DNA from: Symbiodinium sp. CCMP2592
Lineage: Eukaryota; Sar; Dinophyceae; Suessiales; Symbiodiniaceae
Length of the DNA: 64,000 nucleotides
Reading direction: 5' to 3'
Assembly: GCA_905221615.1 (NCBI GenBank)
Contig: CAJNDT010000946.1
Coordinates: 646,865 to 710,864, forward strand
Below the pieces are notes generated by a model. That model made no database searches. It worked only from the letters and a program-made list of their open reading frames with translations, and was not told the DNA's origin. Shown in pieces: positions 1 to 11,208 of the stretch. The position numbers were made by a program, and so were the translations under genes. Numbering within the stretch: position 1 is the first letter of the stretch; every line of letters begins with the position of its first letter.

Positions 1-1640
1 AGTTTAGAGAGTTTCGGGAAATCTTATATCTTTGCTGCGCCGTTGTTCGTCGTGTGTGGGCGTTTCTCTGCTCCTAGCTTGTGAGACCAGAATGCCCACA
101 CAACAAGTACGTATGACTAAATGAGCGCTGTGAAGGGTACCTATAGTCTCCATTGCAGTTCAATTTTGGGGTTACCTAAATAAAAGCTTGCTTAAACCAA
201 CAGAGCAACTGCCATGGAGACTATATAGGTAAGCCCATCCTACGTCATTAGCAGATCTCTAGCGCCGGATATCCCTCCATCTCAAGCCAAAGCCAACGAG
301 AACCTTCATGAGCCCTAAACCCTAACCCCAACATCTAAGCCCTAACACCTAAGTTCCTAAGCCCTAAGCCTCCAAACCGTAAGCCATCAACCCTAAGCAA
401 TGAATGGCAGGAAAAAGTTTACGCCTAAACTAATCTGCAAGACGGTTCCCCGTTTACGATTTAGTGTGTTTAAGCTTTGAGGGTTTAGTGGGCTGAGGCG
501 TAAAACCAAGCCCTTCCTTAGACGATTGCGACTACGACCACGCCTCCTTTAATTCATGCCGCCACGTCGGCGACGAGGCTGACGACGGCGACCACTGCGG
601 GCATTTATTAACAAAACGATCGGTAGCTCCTAAGCATTAAAGTTGTGTTTCCTATGGTCGACGATTTGACTCTATGTCTTCAGGCGTTGAGGTTTCCAGG
701 TTTCGAAGGTCCTGCTAGGTATCAGTTCACTGTTTGGGAGTTTCAGGCTGCAGTTCTTACTAGAGGGGCCTAAATGATTACCTACAGTTTTTTTCTGGTG
801 ATTTTTTGTATTTATAGTATATTGGGACCCACAACCTTATTCTAATTATTACGGCCCCTATACTAGGCTGCCGGGGTGAGAGTCTATGGCAAGGTAGCAT
901 GCAGAAAATTCGAGAAGGACGTGCACCTAAGGAGCACCCACTGCTGCGATCATCACGACCGCAAGCGTTGCCGTGCCCCGCGGCAGGTCAAAATCTACTA
1001 GATACACTGAAGTTGGGGCTGAGGGGCCGAGAGAAAGAATCTACAACCCGATTGTACGCGAACAAACCAACCATGGTTGATGGTTTAGGGCTCGTGGGAA
1101 TCATGCACCAAAATGCCTGTGGCCAGTTTCAGGTTACCCACAAATCAGCAGACATCGCCAACGAAACCACACCGAAATGCAAGTTTCAGATTCAGAGACC
1201 CTTAACTGCAAGTGATTATATATATATATATATACATATAACACAAATCTTGGTCGACTGATGCGGGCACCTTCATATATGGATGCGGTCGTCAAGTGTA
1301 TACTATCCAGACCTAGACCCCGAGAGGGGCAGACATCATGAAGACTAAGCTCGTATTCTACACGTAAGCCTCAGAAATCGGCGTCGAGGACGTTGCTCAA
1401 ACCCGGTGTGTTCGAGAAATGTCCCGTACATATGGAAAAAAGACCTATTTTGAAGCCGATAGTACTCACGTTGCAGGTGCCGTAGCTTTTTCATTTAAAG
1501 GATCCTCATGCCTTACAGTGAAAACCCTGTATAAGAACCATGTTCGGCGAGAGTAGGGTACCCTGAGGTTCTTAATTTCCATTACATGTGATTTTGCCGT
1601 TCGAGCAGCTAGGGTAGGCTCAGGTTCTTAACCACGTTCT
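1..1640. other. intergenic or intronic DNA, no supported gene
   Basis: I see no convincing coding sequence here. The stretch holds degenerate CCCTAAA motifs (about 300-400), a MITE-like inverted repeat with AGGGGCC/GGCCCCT ends (about 762-865) and a short TA run (about 1217-1233). The open frame at 899-1261 runs into the TA repeat and has no protein-like features. Confidence 0.5.
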
Positions 1641-1654
1641 TATCCGGACCGAGG

Positions 1655-2035
1655 TCTCGGGAAATTTTACTTTTGGATTCTAAATTTCCTCTTGGGGGTG
1701 GATGGGCCATGGGGGTCTGGAAAATTTAGTTTTCAATTCTAAATTTCCACAGCTCCTCGAAAGGACTCGGGGCAGAGGGCATGGCCAGAGACTTTTACTT
1801 TTGGATTCTAAATTTCCGTGGGGGTGGATGGGCCATGGGGGTCTGGAAAATCTAAATTTCCACAGCTCCTCGAAAGGACTCAGGGCAGAGGGCATGGCCA
1901 GAGACCCCCCGAAAATTTTTCTTTTGGATTCTAAATTTCCGTGGGGGCGGATGGGCCATGGGTGTGGCTTGGGCCGGGACCAGGACGCTGGTGGGAAAAT
2001 TTAGATTTCAATTCTAAATTTCCACAGTTTGGTGA
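1655..2035. repeat. imperfect tandem repeat, about 120-bp unit
   Basis: Three successive units share a TTTTGGATTCTAAATTTCC block (near 1671, 1800 and 1921) followed by a G-rich GGATGGGCCATGGG block. The first two also share an ACAGCTCCTCGAAAGGACTC block. Related AATTTAGAATT and GGTTCTTAA motifs recur at 1560-1630 and 3220-3560. Open frames on both strands here are by-products of the repeat. Confidence 0.7.
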
Positions 2036-2269
2036 CAAGGGGCTCTGTTTCAGTGGAATACGAGCTGCGGGCAGGCAGCCCGCAGCAGCATGACACCCCC
2101 GGGGATCGAAACAAGGCCAAATCCCTGTAGGGCCTATGCCAAACCACTGCGCTGTGGGGGAGCTGCTTTGCCGTTGCTTTCTCACCAATTATTTGGTGGG
2201 GCAGGTGTTTGAGGAGATACAGGACGAGAAGTTTGCGCCGGGCAGACGCCGCTATTGGGCAAAGACGGG

Positions 2270-2836
2270 ATGGGCCGTACATCGGAGCTTGACAGTGAGG
2301 TGGTGCTTATTGGGAAGCCAGACTACAGACCTTTCCCTCCGGGTACGGCGATGGGTCCCAACTACCTCGACCAGTACATGCTTGATGACGGCCAGTCTGT
2401 GGCAGCGGAAAGCAGCAGCAGCAACAGCAGCAACAGCAGCAGCAGCAGTGAAAGCAGCTGCTCAACAGCTGCATGCAACGAGGAGCCTGCAGATGGCAAC
2501 AACAAGGGGAAGCCGAAGCAGCTTGCCAAGGCCAAGGCCAAGGCCAAGGCGAAGGGGAAGGGCAAGGGCAAGGGCAAGAGCAAGACCAAGACTGCTGCCA
2601 AAGCAAGTGCCAAGCGGAAACCTTTGCCACGTTCCACGCAGCAGCTTTCGTGCTCAGCTAAAAGCAGCCACCCGTGGGTGGGACGAGCGGTGGGCTTCAG
2701 CACGCAAGCGACCCTTCAAAAGAGTAAGGGCGTGGGCGTGTTTGAGGCTGTAGACGAAGAAGCTGGCACAGTGCGCATCTGTGCTGCTTGCGGGACACAG
2801 GCGCTGCCCATTGCAAGCGTGCAGTTGGCAGAGTAG
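2270..2836 (+). CDS. hypothetical basic, low-complexity protein (or last exon)
   Basis: This is an open frame of 188 codons from the first ATG to TAG, unusually long for this window outside the retroelement. The N-terminal part is of mixed composition (DSEVVLIGKPDYRPFPPGTA). A Ser/Asn run follows at about 2409-2457, then a Lys/Ala/Gly tract (AKAKAKAKGKGKGKGK) at about 2521-2590. The C-terminal 60 residues look folded (GVGVFEAVDEEAGTVRICAA). The basic tract could bind nucleic acid; that is inference. I do not recognise a family. The sequence just upstream (VFEEIQDEKFAPGRRRYWAK, another frame) also looks coding, so the true 5' end may be an upstream exon. Part of the tract is a simple sequence repeat, which lowers confidence. 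Confidence 0.45.
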   Translation: MGRTSELDSEVVLIGKPDYRPFPPGTAMGPNYLDQYMLDDGQSVAAESSSSNSSNSSSSSESSCSTAACNEEPADGNNKGKPKQLAKAKAKAKAKGKGKGKGKSKTKTAAKASAKRKPLPRSTQQLSCSAKSSHPWVGRAVGFSTQATLQKSKGVGVFEAVDEEAGTVRICAACGTQALPIASVQLAE

Positions 2837-2839
2837 GAT

Positions 2840-3890
2840 CCTCAAGATGACGTGCTTGCAGTACGAAGGTGAAAAGCATTTGAAGCAAGCTTGTTGCAGC
2901 CCGGGCTTAGGGCACCCCAAGTAGTACTTGGAGGTTCATGGGACTTAGTAAGTACAGTTATAAGCGCCGTAATTGGGTTATTTAATTAGGTATACGTATG
3001 CTTACCCAAAGTATAACTTTAGTTACTAAGTCCCATGAAACTCTATGTATTTTTTAAATTTGATGTCTCGAAGTTCCCTTGGCTTTCTCAGCCTTCAGCG
3101 GGATCAAGGCACGAAGTGCTTAGGTCACCCCAAGTAGTTGCTGTAGTAAATAGTACTCGCTACTGTTGCTATTGCGCGGAAGCACAACACTCTAGACGGT
3201 AGTCTCCAGGAGGCCTGGGAAATTTAGAATTCAATTCTAAATTTTACAATTCTGACACCCTTGGGGATTGAAACACGTACCTTTGCCTCCAGAACCCATG
3301 CACAACCACCGCGCTGTGGCATGATTGCTGTTGCCTATCGATAATACAATGACCATGTTTAGGCACAAGATTTCTTGATGTGGAGGGTTGGGAAATTTAG
3401 TTTTCGATTCTAAATTTCCTTGGTGAGGGAAAGCACCCAAAAAATTAAGAACCTGACCCGAAAACTAGGGTACCCTAAGGTTCTTAATATTGAGGCAACT
3501 TGAATCTGGTGAATTCCGCCTTGGGTAGGGGCTCAGGTTCTTAAACAGCCGGTTCTTATACAGTATTTTCACTGTAATAGTAAACGTTAGGGAATACGAG
3601 AACGAATCATGCCTTTGTTTTTGTCTGATTTGAAAGTCTGTGGGGATAGCTGTACAGGTTCAGGGTGATGGCAGTGCGCATCTCCACTTCGAACCAATCC
3701 GCATGACATACGGATTGGTTCGTATGATCCCTACCTAAACCCCCAAAAGTAGGTTAAATACTGGCCCAAAACCCTATAAGGGCTATTATTCTACATACTT
3801 TTGTGGTCCAGGTACAAATTGCGGCTATCTTGTCGATACTCCTACGCATAGCCAACTGAAGAAACCTGATTAGCAGAATCTTGCACTACT
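2840..3890. other. repeat-rich stretch without a supported gene
   Basis: It holds a palindromic element with GGGACTTAGTAAGT/TTACTAAGTCCC ends (about 2916-3050), blocks related to the 1655-2035 tandem array (3210-3430), and inverted GGTTCTTAA motifs (3440-3560). No open frame looks coding. Confidence 0.5.
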
Positions 3891-3896
3891 TTAAGT

Positions 3897-4005
3897 CCCA
3901 AAGGCCCCATGTACCTTTATAGTGGATACTTTGGCCTTAAAGGCGTCCCTATATAGGTACTTCAAGGCCTAAGTATATACTATATGCGTACATGGAGCCT
4001 TTGGG
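3897..4005. repeat. MITE family I copy (109 bp)
   Basis: The ends are near-perfect inverted repeats (CCCAAAGGCCCCATGTACC against its reverse complement). The interior carries GGCCTTAAAG and CCTATATAGG. Other copies at 5253, 17461, 33637, 47189 and 62998 have the same 109-bp length. Confidence 0.8.
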
Positions 4006-4029
4006 AGTTGCTTTGTATATAGGAAGTAT

Positions 4030-4165
4030 GGTATTATCCCCAGCACGGGCAACTACTGTTTGCTTAAGAAACACCCAAAAAATAAAAATAACAATCCCTA
4101 TATTACCACCATAAGGAATATATTTTTTAATTTTTTGGGGTTTCTTAAGCAAATAGTAGGCAATT
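4030..4165. repeat. palindromic element
   Basis: The arms CTACTGTTTGCTTAAGAAAC and GTTTCTTAAGCAAATAGTAG face each other about 85 bp apart, with AT-rich sequence between. I saw no second copy. Confidence 0.6.
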
Positions 4166-4414
4166 CTGGCTTTGCTTATCAAACCTTTGGGTTCCAGTTA
4201 TAGCAACCCACTCGCTAGGCAACCGGAGCCCTTAGGAAAAAGTGGATAGTCCGAACCTAAACGGGTTCCTTTATGGGTTCTACAAGGGTACCACAAGGGT
4301 TGGGGCTTTTGGGGGTCCATGTACCCAACTAGTGCAAACTTGGGCCCCAATCTACCTGTACAGGGACTACTTTAAGGCCAATGTATGTACTACTTGGTAC
4401 ATGGACCCTTAGGG

Positions 4415-5250
4415 CAGTGAGAATGCCCAAGGATCGTGGCACGAGCCCTAATGTATGTGCATTTACAATCAGCTGTTGCGACCGACATGCAATGTGACAT
4501 AGTATAAGCACACATACATACGTACATGCACACATATAAACTTATAAACATACATAAACATGTAGATATATGAATATCTGTATGTTTGCATACGCTAGAT
4601 TATATAGATACAGACGCGCCTCGTCTCCATTATGGTTCCGTTTCACCAATCCTGAAGCCCAAAAGGCAGCTGCAACGGAGACTACATGTAGAGTCTTGCC
4701 CAGCCTCTTCCGAGCAGAAAGGCTTCAAGCCTGGGCTGAAACCCACTCACACTCCCGCTGAGGCTAAAGAGGACGATCGGCGCCAGTCTCAGAAGCCGAA
4801 GCTATACCCTAAGGGTCCAAAGAACCCAATAATTAGGTACTCGGGTTTGGGATAGTAGTTATGTAGGTTACTAATTTGGAGAGTATATGATAATTAGGTT
4901 CATGGACCCTTAGGGATACTTCTAGTTCCGGGCTTACAGGTTTTGGTTTATAGTGTATCTCTGGCTCATGATTCAACGTTTCGGGATTTTACCTGGGAGG
5001 GTGCAGGTTCAGAGTTGCCGAAGCCCTAAACCTAAACCCTATAGCCCTAAATCCTACATCTTACGCCTCAAACCCTAAACCCTAAACCCCAAACCCTAAA
5101 CCCTAAACCCCAAACCCTAAACCCTACATCTTAAGCGCTAAACTTGGCACTCAACCCGAATCCCAAATCCCTGAAGCCCAAGCCTTGACTACCTGGCGGG
5201 GTTTTGGCTGCCAGACGGAAGAGGGCTCTCAACCCAAAGCAACCTAAACT
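4415..5250. other. repeats and degenerate telomere-type sequence
   Basis: It holds an inverted-repeat element at 4807-4915 (CCCTAAGGGTCCAAAGAACC ends; related copies at 10067 and 61703) and a dense CCCTAAA cluster at about 5028-5130. The open frames at 4570-4855 are short and show no support. Confidence 0.5.
4807..4915. repeat. MITE family XV copy
   Basis: CCCTAAGGGTCCAAAGAACC opens the element and CATGGACCCTTAGGG closes it. The interior GGGATAGTAGTTATGTAGG is shared with 10067-10175 and, reversed, with 61703-61812. Confidence 0.75.
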
Positions 5251-5252
5251 CT

Positions 5253-5361
5253 CCCTAAGGGTCCATGTACCTAAATAGTATATACATTGGCCTTAAAGTA
5301 CTCCCTATATGGGTACATTGGGCCCAAAGTATATACTATTTGGGTACATGGACTCTCAGGG
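5253..5361. repeat. MITE family I copy (109 bp)
   Basis: The ends are CCCTAAGGGTCCATGTACC and its near reverse complement. The interior contains GGCCTTAAAGTA. Confidence 0.8.
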
Positions 5362-6054
5362 CCTATGAACTGGGACAGGTTTGGGGGCTCTGGGCTCAGA
5401 GGGGTTTTGGGTCTTGTGGACCAAGACTGTTTTGGGGGTTCCTTGCTTTAAGTATAGTACAATGGGCCCCAAAACCCTATTCTAACTATTATGACCGCTA
5501 TATTCGGGTTTTTTCATCGTTCCGTCAAGAGGAGGAGGCAGGTAACGGTTACGGTTTGGAGTTAGGGTCTACCTGAGACGCCCAGAACCTCTCGGTGATT
5601 CAGCTGAAGCGGAAAGCCGCAGAGGTTCCCAAATTAGAGCCCAACACTAGAAAACAAATGCGGGTTCCTGGAGGGGGACTATGAGGATTTTTTTGATATG
5701 CGTGTGGAAAACCCCCAGATACCTTCTAGGAGGCCCTTGCATGTTCGGGGTTGCCGGCTTCAACATCTTGGGTTCTGGGATTGCAAGATGGAGGGAGCAA
5801 CTTGGCCACAGTTAAAGGTGGTTTGAAGTGGGGCAGCTCTTCTTATGTTGTCAATGTAGGTCGTGCTTTCCGGGAGCACTGAAGCTCAATCTAGACAAGG
5901 TGTCCAACCTAGTCAGGTTCAACATCACCCATAACATACACTCTCAGCAACATCGACAGCCAGATAGAGATATAGATACATGTGCTAGACGGATAGCAGC
6001 CCTTAGCCCTAAACCCTATGCATGCATTTAAGTATACATATGTATACATACATA

Positions 6055-6105
6055 TGCGTGTATATATATATATATACAGAAAGGTGTGCCGCTCCACTCT
6101 CTCTG

Positions 6106-6137
<32 letters not shown>

Positions 6138-6225
6138 TATATATATTTTTTTAATAACTATATATATACACATTCATGTACGTATATGCATAAACGAATA
6201 TGTGTGTATATCTGTATATAAATAA

Positions 6226-6258
<33 letters not shown>

Positions 6259-6270
6259 TGTACACACACA
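6055..6270. repeat. AT and CT microsatellites
   Basis: Runs of TATA, CTCT and ATAC make up this stretch. The small open frames across it on both strands are low-complexity artefacts. Confidence 0.9.
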
Positions 6271-6975
6271 CGTGAATACATGCATGGATGCTTGCAAACC
6301 GACAGGCAGGCAGACAGGCAGACATGCATACATAGATACAGAACGGGCAATAACCTCAGCCTCGGAACCGACGGAAGGTCGAACGGAAACGGCCGCACCA
6401 TGCGAAATCTCCTCGAGTCAAGCTTCCGTCACATGGCGCTTCGTGTCCTGAAGCTCGATGGCATGGGGTTTCCCCAAAGGGTCCATGTGCCCATCGAGTA
6501 GATACCTTGGCCCTAAAGTACAAATAGGGACTGTTTGAAGCCTCACATATATATCGACCCTTAGGATTTTATGAGCTGCTCAAGCGTGTGCTGTGAGGTT
6601 CTATAATAGTACTATAGGGGCCAATTAATTACCAATATTGTGGTGGGGGTTCCTTACCCAAGACCCTATTCTGATTATATTAAGGCCCCTATATTAGTGG
6701 CTGGAGGCCCTCGACCCTAGACCCCAAAGGGGTAAAAGCCGCTGACCCTGAACGTTGACATGCGCAAGAACACAAAACAACATTGAACTCCAGGGCTGGT
6801 ATCTAAGCATAAGGCTGGGCTTAGGGTGTAGGCATAGCTTTTTTGTTCGAAATATCGTAGTAGGGCCTCTGATTCTTTTGTACTTTCTGTTTCGTTCAAG
6901 TATGCTTCCGCCTCGTAACCTTCTAAAAGAAGCCCAGGAACTTAAACTGAATCGCTATACCCTTTAGACTAATTA

Positions 6976-7117
6976 TAGGATCCTTAAGGGAGGGTGGTTC
7001 AAGGGGGGAGGGTATAAGGAATTCTTAGGGGACTGTAAGGGAACCTTAGGGAGTACTAGGGAGAATTAGGGATCACTAGGCTATATACCCCCCTTGGACC
7101 CCCCTCCCTTAAGGATA
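6976..7117. repeat. MITE family XVII copy
   Basis: The arms AGGATCCTTAAGGGAGGGTG and the complementary CCCTCCCTTAAGGAT flank runs of TTAGGGA-type motifs. A second copy lies at 13793-13938. Confidence 0.75.
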
Positions 7118-7883
7118 CTACAATTAGATGTGTGGGAGGATATGTTCGGCTTAGGACTTTAGGGCGCAGAAGCTTTTAAGGTTTGTGGCTTTGGGGCTTC
7201 TGTGCCTCTGGGATTCGCGGTTTAAGGATTCAAAGTTGTGGGTGCCGGTTGATAGAATAGGGGCCTTATTTTTTTTCGAATGGCTTTTGCGGCCCCTTAT
7301 ACCACAATTATAATAAGGACCCCCCCTCCCAAATAGTATAGGTAATTATTAAGGCCCCTACATTATGGGGCTTCGGCTTTGCGTGTTTCGGGGGGCAGGG
7401 CTTCCTTGAAGCCCGAAGCAGGGTTCAGGCTGCCGTGAACCCTACCAAACCCTACAAAGTAGTAGGCTATGACCCCCTTAATTAGAGGGTCGAACCCATA
7501 AAGCGGTAGGTTTGGGGATCTACAGGTAAACCCTCAGTAGAGGAGTCTATCAGTCTAGAGGAGCATGTGTCTTCTCAGGCGCAGGCACACCTCGGAAAGA
7601 TGGGCTGTTCTTAGACCCAGGGTTTAGGGTTCAGGGCCAACTACCTTCTAATATACCTTAAAGACCCACTATCAAGGACCATAAGGGCTCCGTTAAAGGG
7701 CCCTTGGGGGATCCTGGTTCAGTCTCACAAGGCGGTGTGCTTGGGTCGGACGAAGCGGGTGCGGGTCCTCGCTTGTAAATGCAGTTTCAAAGGCCCTAAA
7801 CCCCCAAACCCCTAAGCCCTAAGCCCCTAAACCCCCTAAATCCGCAGCGCGAGGATTTAAATCCGAAGTCTAATCCTCGAAGT

Positions 7884-7973
7884 ACCCAGAGGCCCCATAG
7901 TAGTTCCTTTTTAGGATTACCTCACATATTTCGAAATATGAACCCAAAAAGGAACTACTTTGGGGCCTCAGGG
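7884..7973. repeat. MITE family VI copy (90 bp)
   Basis: The inverted ends are CCCAGAGGCCCCATAGTAGT and AACTACTTTGGGGCCTCAGGG. Copies at 37939, 47007 and 57439 share ends and length. Confidence 0.8.
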
Positions 7974-8055
7974 TAATACGAGGATTGAGCCTGAGCCCCA
8001 AACCAACCGCGGAGCCCCAAGGCCAGAAATGCTAAATCCCGGGTGATACGCTGAA

Positions 8056-8215
8056 AGGACAAAATCCTGCATGACCTTCAGTATAGTATAGCTAGTTTCC
8101 CAAAGGGTCCAAGTAAGCAGGTACCATTATAGTATATAGGTACTTAATACCCTAAAGTCTACACTACACTGTTACTTGGACCCTTTGGGTTTTGGTATAT
8201 AGGGCCATGCAGGGT
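8056..8215. repeat. MITE VIIIb with another MITE nested inside
   Basis: The outer arms are ACAAAATCCTGCATGACCTT and GCCATGCAGGGTTTTGT. A complete inverted-repeat element (8099-8189, CCCAAAGGGTCCAAGTAA ends) sits inside it. The undisturbed outer family is seen at 43968-44067 and 61461-61554. Confidence 0.75.
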
Positions 8216-8227
8216 TTTGTGTTGTTC

Positions 8228-8305
8228 ATGAACCGGATTGACGATGCTGAAGGTTCTTTGATTACTTCTTTGATGACTAGTACGATGGGGGGTTATTGTA
8301 GTTAG
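8228..8305 (+). CDS. coding-like island (possible exon)
   Basis: This is an ATG-to-stop frame of 25 codons (MNRIDDAEGSLITSLMTSTM) directly after the MITE at 8056-8215. Composition is protein-like, but the piece is short and unrecognised. Confidence 0.2.
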   Translation: MNRIDDAEGSLITSLMTSTMGGYCS

Positions 8306-8339
8306 TTGCCGTGTTGGTTCTCGTTATTTCTAACATATC

Positions 8340-8445
8340 TTGGAGCTTAAACCCTAACCCGGAAACCAAACCCTGAACCCCTAAACCCTAAACCCTCAAA
8401 CCTTAAAGCCGAAACCCTCAAACTCTAAACCCTAAGCCCCTCATC
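8340..8445. repeat. degenerate CCCTAAA cluster
   Basis: A run of CCCTAAA-like heptamers with frequent length changes; interstitial telomere-type sequence. Confidence 0.8.
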
Positions 8446-8468
8446 TCTTGCAAATCCGCGGTTCCAAG

Positions 8469-8508
8469 GAAGCACAACGAGCCTGACGAGCTCAAGAAGT
8501 TCGAGAAG
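8469..8508 (+). CDS. candidate exon, possibly 5' part of the 11651-14593 gene
   Basis: The frame reads KHNEPDELKKFEK between an AG acceptor (CCAAG before G) and a GT donor (AAG before GTTACG). It is charged, helix-prone and free of repeats. Linking it to the exons after 11651 is inference from strand and spacing only. Confidence 0.3.
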
Positions 8509-9211
8509 GTTACGAGGGGGTTGAGGTGGAAGTTGTACTGGGCTCTTGTTTAGGGGTTTAGGGGTTCTGGGTTTAGGATATTAAGCTAAGTTACCATAAT
8601 AGGGGGATCTATAGCAAATAGATTAGTTAAGTACCATAACAAGGAAACCATATGCTTTACTATAGATCCCCATATTATGGTAATTCCCCTAACGCCAGCC
8701 CAGTCGCATGCCTGAGTAGTGAAATCAGTGGGCAAAGTTCGTGGTGTATACATTGATTTAGCATAGCCTGACTGCTTAATCGCTGCTGATGCAGTCTAGT
8801 CGTCACCATAAGTGCTGAGGTATTTGTTCCTCGTCCATACATACAGGGTTCAGAATCTCAGAACCCTAGACCTTAGAAGCTCTAAGTCCTAAGCCCGAAG
8901 CTCTCAACCCTCAAAAAAGCCTAAGCCCTGAAGCCCAAAACTAAAAAATAGAACCCCTGAGCCTAAACCGTCTAAAGCCCTGAAGCCTAAACCCGGACAC
9001 ACACATCGAGAAGTGTACCAAAATAAAATCTGGAAGCCTAATGCACTTTATAGAAACCACCATAGTACCCTCATAGAGCCCTTTAAAGGAACCCTGACAC
9101 AAAAAGCCTAAATGGAACCCTTATAGTAACCCTTTAAGGAATCCTTTGAAGGATCCCCAGATGGGCACATGGACCCTTACAAAAAAGCGTGAACGGCAAA
9201 CCCCTGAGGAT

Positions 9212-9342
9212 CCAAGGGAAAAAGGAGGGACCCTAAATAAGGACCCCTAGGTATATACCCTTAATGTAGCTATTATATACCCATTATATAGCCCCATTAT
9301 AGGGTAGGGGTCCCCATTAAGGGTCCCTCCTTTTCCCCTTTG
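9212..9342. repeat. MITE family X copy
   Basis: The arms AAAGGAGGGACCCTAAATAA and GGGTCCCTCCTTTT enclose TATATACC-rich sequence. A second copy is nested at 52948-53078 and a right-truncated one lies at 59761-59871. Confidence 0.75.
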
Positions 9343-9345
9343 AGA

Positions 9346-9399
9346 GGAGTTGACGTCTGCGAAGCCTGGGGCTCCGCAGTGCAAGGGGGCAGTTCCGCA
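9346..9399 (+). CDS. candidate exon between two MITEs
   Basis: The frame reads ELTSAKPGAPQCKGAVPQ. It starts just after the family X element and ends at CAG before GCAGGA, a GC-type donor, 12 bp before the next palindrome. The position between two mobile elements fits the exon pattern seen elsewhere, but nothing identifies the protein. Confidence 0.25.
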
Positions 9400-9411
9400 G
9401 GCAGGAGCATC

Positions 9412-9521
9412 CCCAGACCTTCCAAAATCCCTAAATTAAGGAATATACCTTAAATCATATTTAGGATCCTAAATATGATTTAAGGTATATTCCTTAATTA
9501 AGGGATTTTGGAAGGTCTGGG
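9412..9521. repeat. MITE family IX copy, near-perfect 110-bp palindrome
   Basis: The left half CCCAGACCTTCCAAAATCCC... is mirrored almost base for base by ...GGGATTTTGGAAGGTCTGGG, with GGATCC at the centre. Divergent relatives lie at 44445, 49993 and 50357. Confidence 0.85.
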
Positions 9522-10066
9522 TCGTCGGTTTAGATTAGGGTTTAGGGTGTCACGGTTTAGGGTTTTTGGAGTTCAGGGCTTTAGGACTTTAGAGTTTAGG
9601 TCATTGGCCAGGTTTAGGTTTACAGAGTTTCCGGATGCAAACAGGAGGGTGTCGCAGCCGAGTCGTCAGGGCTTCGGGTGTTTGAAAGAGATATTTAGAT
9701 AGCTACTGGGAGAAGTTTAGACTTTTTGGCCTTATATATTAGCTCTATCTTCGAAAGCTTGAACTTTTTGGGGCCCGGTTTAGAGTGTCTCGATGAAGCA
9801 GGTAAGAAGCAGTGGCAACAGTATCCCTGGCTTCTATGTCTATGTCATGTCTATAACTGTACTCCAAATACACCCGAACGTCATTTTTTGAATGCGGTTG
9901 CTAGAGTAGGGGCTTGATGTGGTGCTTCTTTGGTGAAAGCACGCGAGCGTGCTTCCCGATCTGCGCGAAAGGCACCTAGAGAAACCTATGTTGACACGGT
10001 ATCGCATGTCGTACAGTGTATATAACAGTCTCATTGGACAACCCGAACTTGAGTACCGAGGAGTAA

Positions 10067-10175
10067 CCCTAAAGGTCTAAAGAACCCAATACTTAGGTAC
10101 TCGGGTTTAGGATAGTAGTTATGTAGCTTAACGTTTAGGAGAGTATATGATCATTAGGTACTTGGACCCTGAGGG
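10067..10175. repeat. MITE family XV copy
   Basis: Same interior (GGATAGTAGTTATGTAG) and ends as 4807-4915. Confidence 0.75.
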
Positions 10176-10365
10176 TAATAGGTTAGAAGCTGCCCCCACC
10201 CTGTAATAGTGGTATAACAGGCATATAATAGCACCCTAATATAATATTAATATAATCCTTATGTTCACTATTACAGGGTGGGGGCCCCTTCTAAGTAATA
10301 GGTATACGCATCGGAAGAAGAGCCTCCAAACTGGCACGAGTTTGCAAAAACCTTGAACCTTTACC

Positions 10366-10475
10366 ATATGGGTAGTTGTCAAGATTAGGGTCCCTGTTTG
10401 AGCACCCTGAATATTAGGCGCCACATTATTTTAAGGACCCAAAAAGGGACCTAATTTTGACAACCTCTACCATAA
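10366..10475. repeat. MITE family VII copy
   Basis: The arms ATATGGGTAGTTGTCAAGAT and TTTTGACAACCTCTACCATA enclose GGTCCC and GGCGCCACATTATT. Copies at 45265, 50545, 51328 and 59006. Confidence 0.8.
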
Positions 10476-10924
10476 TACGCCGTCGAGACAAAATGAAACT
10501 CCAATCTTCGTGGACTTAGCTGCCAGGGGAACTATCTGAGTGGGGCCTCGGTTCCCCCCACCTACCTAGACACAAATTAACAAATTGCCTATACCGAAAC
10601 GTGGAAGACCTGATACCCTAAGGACCCTAAAAACCAAGCCCTACACCCAAAACCGATGTCCTAAACCCTATCGGTCCTTAACCTAAAAGCATACAAACCT
10701 CGACCGAACGTTTACAACACTGGTGTGACAAAGCGAACCGGAATGTGGAAGTGCTTACAAACATCGTGACATAAAGTGCCCTCGGAGAACTCGAAACCTG
10801 ACAGAACCTGTGCACCAACCTTTATGCAACGTAAACTTGTAGAACCACTTAGGGCGCCTTTTACCTAAACCCGAAGCCTTGAACCCCTATTACAGTACCC
10901 CGAAGCCCTCAGCGCGAATACTCC

Positions 10925-11108
10925 AATGCTAAGACTTAATACCCTAAAGCCCTATAGCCCTACTGCCTAAACCCTAAAACCGATTACCCTAAAGCCCCAA
11001 ACCCTAAAGCCTAAACCCTAATACCCTAAGCTAAAGCCCTAAAGACCTAAAGTCTAAACCCTAATACCCTAAGCCCCTACCCTACAGCCCTAAAGCCCCA
11101 AGCCCTAA
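10925..11108. repeat. degenerate CCCTAAA cluster
   Basis: Many CCCTAAA, CCCTAAAG and CCTAATACC variants in one orientation. Confidence 0.8.
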
Positions 11109-11208
11109 CCTTAAGGCTCCTGGACCCTTGTAGTGAGATCCCGGACCCTAGCCCCCAAAGCCGAAACCCTCCCCCAGAAAGCCCAAGACCCTCTTAGGAG
11201 CCTAAGGG
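11109..11208. repeat. MITE family V copy (100 bp)
   Basis: It starts CCTTAAGGCTCCTGGACCCT and ends AGGAGCCTAAGGG. The interior GAGATCCCGGACCCTAGCCC is almost unchanged in the copies at 32915, 35438, 35625, 51522, 55293 and 59148, all exactly 100 bp. Open frames starting [15 protein letters not shown] in these copies come from the element. Confidence 0.9.

Larger units (their letters stand above)
6300..8050. other. repeat-rich stretch without a supported gene
   Basis: It contains a degenerate family I element (about 6473-6554), family III elements (about 6610-6696 and 7257-7365), a family XVII palindrome (6976-7117), a CCCTAAA cluster (about 7796-7850) and a family VI MITE (7884-7973). I saw no coding signal strong enough to call. 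Confidence 0.5.

Noticed and set aside
5909..6401. Several overlapping frames on both strands
   Set aside because: They run through TATA and CTCT simple repeats and have no protein-like composition.
10925..11108. Regularly spaced short repeats suggesting CRISPR
   Set aside because: Units are 7-bp telomere-type motifs with no unique spacers, in a eukaryotic context.
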